From a virus: 22,786 bases of DNA. The translations under genes were made by a program, and so were the position numbers. Numbering within the stretch: the first letter of the stretch is position 1; each line of letters starts with the position of its first letter. This document shows positions 14,740 to 21,054 of this stretch, in pieces. Below the pieces are notes generated by a model, which did no database searches, was not told where the DNA came from, and was given only the letters and a program-made list of their open reading frames with translations. The DNA lies in the IMG/VR virus record IMGVR_UViG_3300029914_001569, positions 1-22,786 of that record; one strand, written 5' to 3'.

Positions 14740-15459
14740 GTGCCGAGCGTAAAAAGTGTAAAAACCGATCTGTCGAAGATGATCCTTGCATGGCGCGAGG
14801 CGACGGGGCGCACTCGCTTGAGCCTATCGAGAGAGCTGGAAGTATCTAAAACTTCCGTCTCAAACTGGGAGCTTGGATGTAACGATCCAGGCGTAGACGT
14901 GTTGATCGCGCTTGCCAGGATAGCCGAGGGAAATTTCAGGGATTACTTCCTTGTCCGGGCAAAAGCTAAATCGGGTCTGACGAGCGATGCAATTCAGTCC
15001 ATCGCTGAGATGTCTTCTATTTCTTCTGCCGAGGCTGGGGTCAAGAAGCAACCAAAGAGAAATCTATTCGCCGAGATCCCGCTTGTAGAGGGATGCGCCG
15101 GGGCAGGGCCTGGATACCTCCATGAATGCGACAAGCGAGAAGGAAATATTTCGGTTCCAAGGGGAATCGTCCCAAATCCATCAGAAACAGCTTGTATTCG
15201 GATTGACGGCAATAGTATGGAGCCGACAATCCAGCGCGGGACTATCGTTGCCGTGGATAGCACACAGAGACGCATTGAGAAACTGGATGGAAAGATCGTG
15301 GCGGCGCGGCATAACGTCGAAGATGTCATTATCAAACGGCTGCGTCACCATGAAGGAAAAACCTTACTCATCTCGGACAATCCGATCTATGCTCCGATCG
15401 ATATTGAATCAGGCTGGGAGGTTATAGGTAGGGTCGTGTGGTGGATACAAACAGCCTAA
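14740..15459 (+). CDS. LexA/CI-type phage repressor with S24 peptidase domain
   Basis: 239 residues from a GTG with AAGGG seven bases upstream. Residues about 8-66 are a Cro/CI-type helix-turn-helix (LSRELEVSKTSVSNWELGCN). Residues about 110-235 form the S24/LexA peptidase: Ser159 in GNSMEP and Lys199 in VIIKRL are the catalytic dyad, and Ala-Gly pairs at 120-123 (GCAGAG) are candidate self-cleavage sites. It should hold the lysogenic state by binding the adjacent operator and be inactivated by RecA-stimulated self-cleavage on DNA damage. This differs from the Mu c repressor, which lacks such a domain. It diverges from the early operon. Confidence 0.9.
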   Translation: MPSVKSVKTDLSKMILAWREATGRTRLSLSRELEVSKTSVSNWELGCNDPGVDVLIALARIAEGNFRDYFLVRAKAKSGLTSDAIQSIAEMSSISSAEAGVKKQPKRNLFAEIPLVEGCAGAGPGYLHECDKREGNISVPRGIVPNPSETACIRIDGNSMEPTIQRGTIVAVDSTQRRIEKLDGKIVAARHNVEDVIIKRLRHHEGKTLLISDNPIYAPIDIESGWEVIGRVVWWIQTA

Positions 15460-15478
15460 GGGATAAAGGGAGCTACGA

Positions 15479-15979
15479 ATGAATAGGTGGGCTATATTTC
15501 TTGCAGCATTATTGCTGGCTGGTTTCGCGATCTTAGCTGTGCGCTCGCATCGATCTGTGTGGGTGCATGAACCGGAGACTATTCTCGGCATCAAATTCGG
15601 CGTTCCTTTGAGCCAATCTGTTCCTAAATGTACATCTGTCATACTGAAGGAATGTTATGAAAATACCCTATCTGGCCCGATTCTTCGCAACACCCCCGAT
15701 GAGTTTGGTGTGGTTGGGGTTGTCCTTTCGGGTGAAGATGTAACCAATTTGTTTATTAGCTACCCCAGTTTTGAGTCAGATATAGTAAAGCGTCAGATGA
15801 TTGAAGAATATGGCGAACCTCAAGATGGGGATGAGCGATCAAAAAGCATGACATGGTATGGCAAGCGGATCAATCTCTACATCAATACCCCTGCTTCTGA
15901 AGACGACGGTTATATCGACGCTTCGTTGCGAGAGGAAAATAAGACAAAAGTTCCTATTGAAAACCCATTTAAGAAATAA
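15479..15979 (+). CDS. Membrane-anchored hypothetical protein
   Basis: 166 residues, ATG preceded by AAAGGGAG, 19 bases after the repressor stop and probably in its transcript. One N-terminal hydrophobic helix (residues about 5-21, AIFLAALLLAGFAILAV) followed by a soluble mixed alpha/beta domain points to an anchored extracytoplasmic protein. The domain has a small conserved-looking core (ILGIKFGVPLSQSVPKC, then MIEEYGEPQ and TWYGKRINLYI) typical of small periplasmic proteins of unknown function. Expression with the repressor marks it as a candidate lysogeny-expressed gene, for example superinfection exclusion; the sequence does not prove this. Confidence 0.7.
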   Translation: MNRWAIFLAALLLAGFAILAVRSHRSVWVHEPETILGIKFGVPLSQSVPKCTSVILKECYENTLSGPILRNTPDEFGVVGVVLSGEDVTNLFISYPSFESDIVKRQMIEEYGEPQDGDERSKSMTWYGKRINLYINTPASEDDGYIDASLREENKTKVPIENPFKK

Positions 15980-16013
15980 CTGTTTTTCTGTTTGGGCTTC
16001 GGCAATCAGTGGA

Positions 16014-16235
16014 CTAAATATCCGCCTGGGGCTTGATCCACTGAGCGACGCCTCCGTGGTGGGAGCAGGCCCCTGTGGGGTGCTTGGCGAAGGTATGCAG
16101 CCCGTCTTTGTACTGAGCTGTCCAGAGGTAGCTCTCACGGTTGCTGCGACGCGGATGCCGCGTTCGCTCTCTCTTCTGGCCCAGGGCTGGCAGGCTGGCC
16201 GCCAATATCAACAGAACTGCAATCCGCTTTGTCAT
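16014..16235 (-). CDS. Small secreted DUF3761-like protein
   Basis: 73 residues with an N-terminal signal peptide (MTKRIAVLLILAASLPALGQ, cut near residue 19). The mature part has the motif YKDGLHTFAKHPTGACSHHG followed by GVAQW, which resembles the short DUF3761 domain ('C.DGtyS.s.hr.GaCSHHGGVa.W') found in secreted bacterial proteins. It runs opposite to the surrounding right-arm genes and converges with the membrane-anchored gene at 15979. An AAGGA directly abuts the ATG, which is an unusually short spacing. Likely bacterial cargo rather than a core phage gene. Confidence 0.65.
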   Translation of the reverse strand: MTKRIAVLLILAASLPALGQKRERTRHPRRSNRESYLWTAQYKDGLHTFAKHPTGACSHHGGVAQWIKPQADI

Positions 16236-16245
16236 TCCTTGAAGG

Positions 16246-16555
16246 CTACGCGACTTCTTCTTTACTGTCTACTCCTTCGCCTTGCATTCGCCTTACGTCC
16301 GAGCTATTCTGCTGGGTCTTTATTCCATCACGGAGCCAAATCCGTTTGTGTTCTTCACTAAGTGGGGCATCGTGCTTCCCTTGCTCTTGCACCTCCTGTC
16401 GTCTTGTTTGAATTGCGAAGTAGGTTTGAGCAAATGCCATCGACTTTTTTGGGGAATCCCCGTTTTGAGCAATTCAGATAACTTGTCTCCGATCTGTATC
16501 TCTGCATTCGACCCAATCTCGACCATTTCGTGCACATGCACAAAATGGTCTTCCA
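16246..16555 (-). pseudogene. Decayed DinD/BRO-family remnant
   Basis: Three reading frames in succession give pieces of one protein family. From 16555: DHFVHVHEMVEIGSNAEIQI; then at about 16480-16440 in another frame: SYLNCSKRGFPKKVDG; then from 16440 in a third frame: AFAQTYFAIQTRRQEV and LSEEHKRIWLRDGIKTQ. Together they follow the DinD (DNA-damage-inducible protein D) order 'HF.DV.kMVeiGSgA.R.i.D...YL.aqNGdp+K..iAfAQTYFA.QTRrqE...Lse.qkR.wLRd..K.hN'. At least two frameshifts are present, and the first ~60 residues and the C-terminal half are missing. The 5' piece keeps a GGAGAG ribosome site. Confidence 0.7.
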
Positions 16556-16574
16556 TCGTGAACTCTCCTTTCGC

Positions 16575-17039
16575 ATGGCCAAGGGCGAGCACTTCGCCAG
16601 CGCAAACGCGAAGCTCTTCGAGGGTGGCAAGGTGAAGCGGTCACTTGATCGCGTCCGAGTACTGCTCGACGAGACCTCGGCGCGGCTGCGCCATGTGCTG
16701 ATCGAGCAGCGCAGCTTCGAGCAGATCCTGACGCGGTACGATTCGCCCGCGACGTGGTTCTATCTCGATCCTCCGTACGTCCACTATCAGGCCAACGGTC
16801 GCTATGCGGCGCTCAGCGAGGAGCAGCGAGTGGCGCTCTTCGCGCAGCTCGCCTCGCTTCAGGGTAGTTTCCTGCTCAGCTTCGACGACTGCGTGGAGGT
16901 GCGCGCCCTGGCGCGGCAGCACGGCTTCCATGTGCGGCGAGTTGAGGTCGGCTACACCCTCGGCTGCACAGCCGCCTCGCGCTCACAGAAGGCAGGCGAG
17001 CTGCTGATCTCAAAGTCGCCCCTCCAGCTAGCTGCATAG
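16575..17039 (+). pseudogene. C-terminal part of a Dam-type DNA adenine methylase
   Basis: 154 residues from the ATG at 16575. It keeps the DPPY catalytic motif (WFYLDPPYVHY, about residues 61-71), the preceding SLDRVRVLLDETSARLRHVL and SFEQILTRYD region, and the C-terminal strand and loop (FLLSFDDCVEVRALA). The N-terminal ~100 residues of D12-class methylases, with the FxGxG S-adenosylmethionine loop, are missing, and the upstream DNA is the DinD remnant. The protein should be inactive unless its partner half is supplied elsewhere. Such methylases normally protect phage DNA from host restriction. Confidence 0.78.
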
Positions 17040-17180
17040 TCCCTTCCTACGGCCAACCTTGCACGACGGCGCATGTGTCGCTCGGTTTTCTGCGTCTGCG
17101 CCTTAGTCTCTGGTCATGCCTGAACGGCATGGAACTCACATCCCTGCGAAGGAGACTGTGGGCAGACCCAGAGCGGCAAG

Positions 17181-17207
17181 CGGAGTGGGACTCGAAACCC
17201 CACTCCG
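17181..17207 (+). other. Nine-bp hairpin upstream of the endolysin gene
   Basis: CGGAGTGGG (17181-17189) pairs perfectly with CCCACTCCG (17199-17207) around a nine-base loop. No T-run follows on either side, so it is not a standard terminator. It ends nine bases before the AAGGAG ribosome site of the glucosaminidase. The stretch 17040-17228 otherwise shows no convincing gene; it could hold the late promoter or mRNA leader of the lysis operon. Confidence 0.5.
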
Positions 17208-17228
17208 TACGCCATAAGGAGCAGGGCA

Positions 17229-17735
17229 ATGGCGACACCGGAACAACTCGAAATTTTGCGCTCGGCTGCACCGGCGGCGCAGGCGGCGGAGCGTAAGTGG
17301 GGCGTCCCCGCGTCGGTGACCCTGGCGCAGTGGATCTTTGAATCGACCTGGGGAACCAGCAAGCTGGCGCTTCAGGCAAACAATTATTTCGGGATCAAGT
17401 ACAGCCACCAGCAGTCCCCCTGCATGTATGTCGAGTTTCCAAGCCCCGAGTACGTTGACGGCAAGCGCGAGGTTTTAATGTCGCTCTTCGCCAAGTACCC
17501 CAGCGAGGAGGCCAGCTTCGAGGACCATGCGCGGCTGCTTGCGATCTCTCCGCGCTACCGCCTCGCGATGCGGCAAGCTGGGCATCCCGACGCCTTCGCT
17601 GAGCGGCTAGCGCATTCGGGCTACTCGACCAACCCGGCCTATGCGGAGATGCTGACCGGAGCGATGCGCGAGTACGACCTCTATCAGTACGACGTGCCTA
17701 CGCCGCCCGCTGCGGCCAAGGAGGTGGCCGCTTGA
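17229..17735 (+). CDS. GH73-type glucosaminidase endolysin
   Basis: 168 residues, AAGGAG ribosome site. The catalytic Glu is probably Glu38 in TLAQWIFESTWGTSKLA. The family motifs NNYFGIK (about 51-57) and FAKYPSEEASFEDHARLL (about 87-104) follow, and 'GYSTNPAYAEML' ends the domain. This is the flagellar-FlgJ-like, mannosyl-glycoprotein endo-beta-N-acetylglucosaminidase fold used by phages to cut peptidoglycan for lysis. There is no signal peptide, so it needs a holin for release. It is the first gene of the lysis set and overlaps the next start by four bases. Confidence 0.88.
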   Translation: MATPEQLEILRSAAPAAQAAERKWGVPASVTLAQWIFESTWGTSKLALQANNYFGIKYSHQQSPCMYVEFPSPEYVDGKREVLMSLFAKYPSEEASFEDHARLLAISPRYRLAMRQAGHPDAFAERLAHSGYSTNPAYAEMLTGAMREYDLYQYDVPTPPAAAKEVAA

Positions 17736-17992
17736 TCCAAATCCCCATGACGGCAGACCAGTATGCCAAGGCTCGCGCCGCGCTGACCACTAGCGCGCAG
17801 GTGCTCAGCCACACCGAGCAGGGTGCGCTGAATGGCAGCTTCAGTACGGCGCAGATCGAGATGACCTATTACTACGCGCAACCCTTGGGTCAATTGCAGC
17901 TCGCCGTAAAGGCGCGCCATGGGCTGGAGGCGCGGGTCGCCAGTGAGGGGCAGATTCAAGCCAAGCTGGAGACGTTGCTGGCACAGGTTTAG
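17732..17992 (+). CDS. Hypothetical lysis-region protein (86 residues)
   Basis: Starts at a TTG overlapping the endolysin stop (TTGA), with AAGGAGG about seven bases before; an ATG five codons in is the alternative. The product (MIQIPMTADQYAKARAALTT, ending AKLETLLAQV) is soluble and helical with a YYYAQPLG turn in the middle. No membrane segment or known motif. It sits between the endolysin and the holin-like gene and is probably cotranscribed with them. Confidence 0.6.
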   Translation: MIQIPMTADQYAKARAALTTSAQVLSHTEQGALNGSFSTAQIEMTYYYAQPLGQLQLAVKARHGLEARVASEGQIQAKLETLLAQV

Positions 17993-18040
17993 AAGCACCC
18001 CGCCCTCGGCTCAACCGGAGGCGGCGATGGGAGGAAGAAA

Positions 18041-18457
18041 ATGACGTTTATTAAGCTGTTGACGGAGATCGGCAAGGGATTCGAGCGGGGCCTTGCCTGG
18101 GCTGTGACGTATGCGGTGCCAGTAGAGAAGCTGGTCGCCATGATCTTTCCCGCCGCCGCGCCCGAGGTAACCGAGCTGGCCGACGCCACTGGGCTGATCC
18201 AGACGGCGGTGCTTGAAGTCGAGCAGAAGTATGCCGCCGCCAAGATTCAGGACGGCACGGGAGCGCAGAAGCTGGCTGACGTGATGACGCTGGTCGGGCC
18301 GGTGGTCACCAACCTACTGACCAAGGCTGGCGTGAGCAACGCCAACAGCAGCTACGTAGAGAGCCTCATCTCCGCCGTGGTCGCGATCCTCAACGTGCAA
18401 GTGCTGACCGAGAGTGCAACCACGACCGCCGCGACGACCGAAGCCGCTGCGGCCTAA
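18041..18457 (+). CDS. Small helical protein, possible holin-like
   Basis: 138 residues with GGAGGAAGAAA before the ATG. The first part has a moderately hydrophobic helix (GLAWAVTYAVPVEKLVAMIF). Residues about 50-118 (TAVLEVEQKYAAAKIQDGTG, then LTKAGVSNANSSYVESLISA) follow the plan of LLH-type phage holins, in which a 'E.....g..K...v.......gi......ie.lIe.aV..lN' segment closes the protein. The membrane segment is weak, so the call is tentative. The tail is Ala/Thr-rich. Confidence 0.55.
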   Translation: MTFIKLLTEIGKGFERGLAWAVTYAVPVEKLVAMIFPAAAPEVTELADATGLIQTAVLEVEQKYAAAKIQDGTGAQKLADVMTLVGPVVTNLLTKAGVSNANSSYVESLISAVVAILNVQVLTESATTTAATTEAAAA

Positions 18458-18478
18458 ACACAACCCCAAACGGCACGG

Positions 18479-18528
18479 CTGCGGGTAGCGCACGGAACGG
18501 CTGGGGGATGTCCCCTGCCTCCCCGCAG
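18479..18528 (+). other. Structured leader before the Acb2-like gene
   Basis: An outer stem CTGCGGG (18479-18485) with CCCGCAG (18522-18528) encloses an inner GGGG/CCCC hairpin (18504-18515). It ends about six bases before the GAGGAGGG ribosome site of the next gene. No T-run follows. It may be a translation-control or RNA-processing element, or just GC-rich sequence. Confidence 0.35.
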
Positions 18529-18546
18529 AGATAGAGGAGGGCTTCG

Positions 18547-18777
18547 ATGGCAGAGCTGACGGAAGAGCAAATTTGTGATCTAGATCACGCGTATGGCTAC
18601 CATGCGCCGAACGCCGAGCAGATCGAAAAGTACGCAGCTATTAATGCGGCAGCTAAGCAGTTCGAGCGGACGGTGCTGGAATCTTGCCCGCCGAGTGCTG
18701 ACCGGACGTTTGCTACGCGCCAGATCCGCGATGCGCGGATGACGGCCAACCGCTCCATCGCTCTCTACAAGGAGTAA
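18547..18777 (+). CDS. Acb2/Tad1-hairpin-domain protein (likely anti-CBASS/anti-Thoeris sponge)
   Basis: 76 residues, strong GAGGAGGG ribosome site. Residues about 18-74 form two long helices with a short turn: YHAPNAEQIEKYAAINAAAK, FERTVLESCPPSADRTFATR, then QIRDARMTANRSIALYKE. This follows the Acb2/Tad1 hairpin pattern (helix, 'C/tPPsadr..A...i..A.M.AN.aIA' second helix). Family members, such as phage Acb2, assemble into small oligomers that bind and hide cyclic oligonucleotides made by host CBASS, and Tad1 members hide the Thoeris signal. Here it is predicted to protect the phage from a nucleotide-signalled abortive defence. Placement in the lysis-gene transcript fits a cheap accessory gene. 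Ligand cannot be told from the sequence. Confidence 0.75.
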   Translation: MAELTEEQICDLDHAYGYHAPNAEQIEKYAAINAAAKQFERTVLESCPPSADRTFATRQIRDARMTANRSIALYKE

Positions 18778-18782
18778 CCCAG

Positions 18783-18983
18783 ATGGCACACAGCTACGGG
18801 CCGGGCGGCAAGGTAGAGGGCAACGCGTTCGATCGGGCGTGAGCGGGCAAGGTGCCCTACCCGACCGAGGCTGGAGCGCTGGCTGGGCTGAAGTTTTTGC
18901 AGCAGGAGAGGGCTCTGCGGACGGGCGACGGAATGGTCGTCTACGAATGCAAATTTTGTTCGAAATGGCACTTCGGTCATTAG
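18783..18983 (+). pseudogene. Zinc-finger ORF interrupted by an in-frame TGA
   Basis: Starts MAHSYGPGGKVEGNAFDRA, five bases after the Acb2-like stop, and meets a TGA at 18840-18842. The same frame then continues sensibly for 46 codons: AGKVPYPTEAGALAGLKFLQ and GDGMVVYECKFCSKWHFGH, ending at a TAG (18981-18983). The CKFC...WHFGH end is the hallmark of small phage/plasmid zinc-finger proteins of this size. One CGA-to-TGA change (Arg) would explain the break. Re-initiation at GTG 18852 or ATG 18933 could yield a shorter product. Confidence 0.6.
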
Positions 18984-19143
18984 CGGCACTAGGACGCGCC
19001 GGAGGAGTTTGCGGGTAGGGTTGGACGTTCGGAATTAGCGCCACGCGTGGCAGCTATTGTTTTGAGCGATTACGGGGCAGTACAGGGAGCGGTCGGAGGC
19101 GGGATTGATGGTCAGGACGACGATAGCGGTTTTGGAGGTAGGG

Positions 19144-19548
19144 ATGCAGGTTTGGGCTGGGAAGGTTCGGGAGTGGTTCGTCGGCAAGAAAACGACGCTG
19201 GGCGGATGCCTGATAATCGCTGCCACAGTCGGCGGGGTAGCGACAGGATCGTTATCTATAGTAGATGGCATCACTGTGGTCGGGTTCGGCTTCTCGATCT
19301 GTGGTTGGTCGGCCAAAGCCAACCGGCATCAGTCGGAACTGCTGTCGGCTCTGGAATCGGTCGCCGCCGCCGGGGTCGATCTGCGGACTGACAATAAGGC
19401 TGCTGCGATTGCGGAGATTGACTCGCAGATCAGTCAGGCCATCGCCCTAGTCGCCCCGACGGTGATCTCCGCAGAGCCAGCAGCCACTCCAGTCGCAGCA
19501 CCGGCACCGGTTACAGCGGCGCAGCCGCAGGGGACGATCCTGCGATGA
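19144..19548 (+). CDS. Two-span membrane protein, holin candidate
   Basis: 134 residues from the ATG at 19144 (GGAGGTAGGG directly before it); an ATG at 19108 with GGAGGCGGG upstream would add 12 residues. Two hydrophobic helices are predicted at about residues 18-36 (TLGGCLIIAATVGGVATG) and 40-56 (VDGITVVGFGFSICGW), after a basic stretch (FVGKKT). The rest is a soluble tail ending in Ala/Pro repeats. Size, two close spans and place beside the endolysin suggest a holin. Its stop overlaps the next start (ATGA). The 160 bases before it hold no convincing gene. Confidence 0.6.
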   Translation: MQVWAGKVREWFVGKKTTLGGCLIIAATVGGVATGSLSIVDGITVVGFGFSICGWSAKANRHQSELLSALESVAAAGVDLRTDNKAAAIAEIDSQISQAIALVAPTVISAEPAATPVAAPAPVTAAQPQGTILR

Positions 19549-20045
19549 CAGAGCATGTTCAATTTCTCCGCGCGAGTAAGTCGGACGGATTCTCGACCGT
19601 GCTGATGGTCGGCGTGACCGTCTTCGGCGGTGGGTCGTTCGCATACGGGATCTTCCAGATCATCCGGTCGGAGCCGGATAAGGCCTTTGATCTGTTGAAG
19701 TCGTGGGGGCCGGGGTTCCTGCTGGCTATCTTCATCGCCTGGTGCGTGAGCAACCTATTCAATCGCGGTCTGGACGTCACGGTACGCACCGGGGAACGCA
19801 GTGCGGCTGCTATGGAGGGCGCCACGATCCAGATGCAGTCCATCGCCGAGGCGATGCACGCGCAGGCTCTGGCGCTGCAATCCACCGCAGATAGAGATGA
19901 CCGAGACAAACAGGAGATGCAGATTCTAGTCGGCGTCGTGAACTCCAAGGTCGAGCAGGCCCTGGAGGAGTTGAAGTTCCAACGTAGGACGTTCGAGCGG
20001 ATCGAGGAAGCGCTGAATATCCGCAGGCCCCAGGAAAGCGAGTAG
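19545..20045 (+). CDS. Membrane protein with C-terminal coiled coil (holin/spanin-region)
   Basis: 166 residues with two predicted transmembrane helices (about 17-40, TVLMVGVTVFGGGSFAYGIF, and 55-72, GPGFLLAIFIAWCVSNLF) and a long helical tail (residues about 85-155) rich in Gln, Met and Glu that is probably a coiled coil. It is translationally coupled to the two-span protein before it (ATGA). Together they look like a holin/antiholin or holin/spanin pair. No lipobox or spanin signature is visible. Confidence 0.6.
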   Translation: MTEHVQFLRASKSDGFSTVLMVGVTVFGGGSFAYGIFQIIRSEPDKAFDLLKSWGPGFLLAIFIAWCVSNLFNRGLDVTVRTGERSAAAMEGATIQMQSIAEAMHAQALALQSTADRDDRDKQEMQILVGVVNSKVEQALEELKFQRRTFERIEEALNIRRPQESE

Positions 20046-20047
20046 CT

Positions 20048-20371
20048 ATGGCGATGATTGAATGGCACCCCGATAAGAAGCGGCATCTACGTATGGAGAT
20101 CCTGCGCATCCTGAGTGTGCGTCATGGGCAACAGCGGTCGCGCATGGATGACACCATGCTCTGCATCTCGCTGCGCGATCTGGGCTGGTTTGATCTCGAC
20201 ATGAACGACACGGTGACCATTCTGCAAGATATGAGCGGTCGCGGTTGGATCAAGTTCCGCACCCTGAAGAACATCTACGCGCGCCGGGTGCAGCTCTCCC
20301 AGATTGAGATTCTGCCGGAAGGTCAAGATATTTTTGACCAGGTGAAAACCGATCCCGCCGTGGAGATCTAG
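20048..20371 (+). CDS. Mu gp25-like / VpaChn25_0724-family phage protein
   Basis: 107 residues. Winged-helix-like arrangement: ILRILSVRHGQQRSRMDDTM, then ISLRDLGWFDLDMNDTVTIL and DMSGRGWIKF, ending RVQLSQIEILPEGQDIFDQV ('.l..I.lTerGldva.G' in the family). In Mu-like phages this protein sits between the lysis genes and the gp27/gp28 terminase genes, as here. It has a role in late development that is not well defined. It starts two bases after the coiled-coil membrane gene ends. Confidence 0.7.
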   Translation: MAMIEWHPDKKRHLRMEILRILSVRHGQQRSRMDDTMLCISLRDLGWFDLDMNDTVTILQDMSGRGWIKFRTLKNIYARRVQLSQIEILPEGQDIFDQVKTDPAVEI

Positions 20372-20373
20372 CT

Positions 20374-21054
20374 ATGGCGATCCGAAAAGCAAGACCAAAG
20401 ACCGGCGAGAAGCGCAAGACGCGTCAGCCGCTCAAGATCGACCAATTGCCCGAGACGGTGCGCGAGGCTATCGTTAGCCTGCGCAACGACCGCTTCAAGA
20501 CGTGGGAACAGATTGAAGAGCTGAGCGCAAAGTCCTACAGCCACGAATGGAATAAGGACGGCGGCGGATTCATCGACTGGCCATCCATTGACCCAGAGCT
20601 ATTGGATGACTTCCCTGGCCTGAAGTTGCCTCACTCCAGTCTGCAACGTTGGTACGATCTGCGCGTCAGCCAGGTGCAGACGCAGGTAATCGAAGAGTCA
20701 AAGACAGCGCGCGCCTTCGCTGCAAAATTTAGCGGCGCGAACATCGACGACCCGAATGGCGCGGTGATCAACGCCATGCGCGATGAGGTCTTCGCCCTGG
20801 CTTCAAAGATGGACTCAGGGAGTCGTGGACAGTATATGAAGGCGCTCAACGCGCTAACGCTGGCCATGACCCGCATTCAGCGGGTGCAGATGCAGGCGCT
20901 GAAGGTGAAGGCGGAGATCGCTAAGAGCGAGACAGAGCGGGCACGCATTGCCGCGACCTCTGGGGATCCGCGCGAGGTATATCTTCGCCGAGGAGCAACA
21001 GCAGACTGCGAAGATCGACGCCGAGTACTCCAAGCGCGTGCGCGAGGCGAATGA
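20374..21054 (+). CDS. Mu gp27-like small terminase (DUF3486) with aberrant C-terminus
   Basis: 226 residues. The first ~190 fit the Mu gp27/DUF3486 small-terminase plan: a basic N-terminus, IDQLPETVREAIVSLRNDRF, a helix-turn region with LKLPHSSLQRWYDLRVSQVQ, and long helices (AEIAKSETERARIAAT) towards the end. After about residue 195 the sequence turns Arg-rich (REVYLRRGATADCEDRRRVL). This last part is translated out of frame from DNA that encodes the tape-measure protein in another frame. The normal C-terminus is lost at the junction near 20960-20985. Whether the truncated protein still functions is unknown. Confidence 0.72.
   Translation: MAIRKARPKTGEKRKTRQPLKIDQLPETVREAIVSLRNDRFKTWEQIEELSAKSYSHEWNKDGGGFIDWPSIDPELLDDFPGLKLPHSSLQRWYDLRVSQVQTQVIEESKTARAFAAKFSGANIDDPNGAVINAMRDEVFALASKMDSGSRGQYMKALNALTLAMTRIQRVQMQALKVKAEIAKSETERARIAATSGDPREVYLRRGATADCEDRRRVLQARARGE

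Noticed and set aside
15839-16138. 99-residue minus-strand ORF
   Set aside because: Overlaps two better-supported genes and has no start signal or domain.
17181-17207. Intrinsic terminator
   Set aside because: Perfect stem but no T-run on either strand and a ribosome site directly after it.
17075-17296. 73-residue ORF before the endolysin
   Set aside because: No ribosome site, runs into the endolysin in another frame and ends in Gly-rich shadow sequence.
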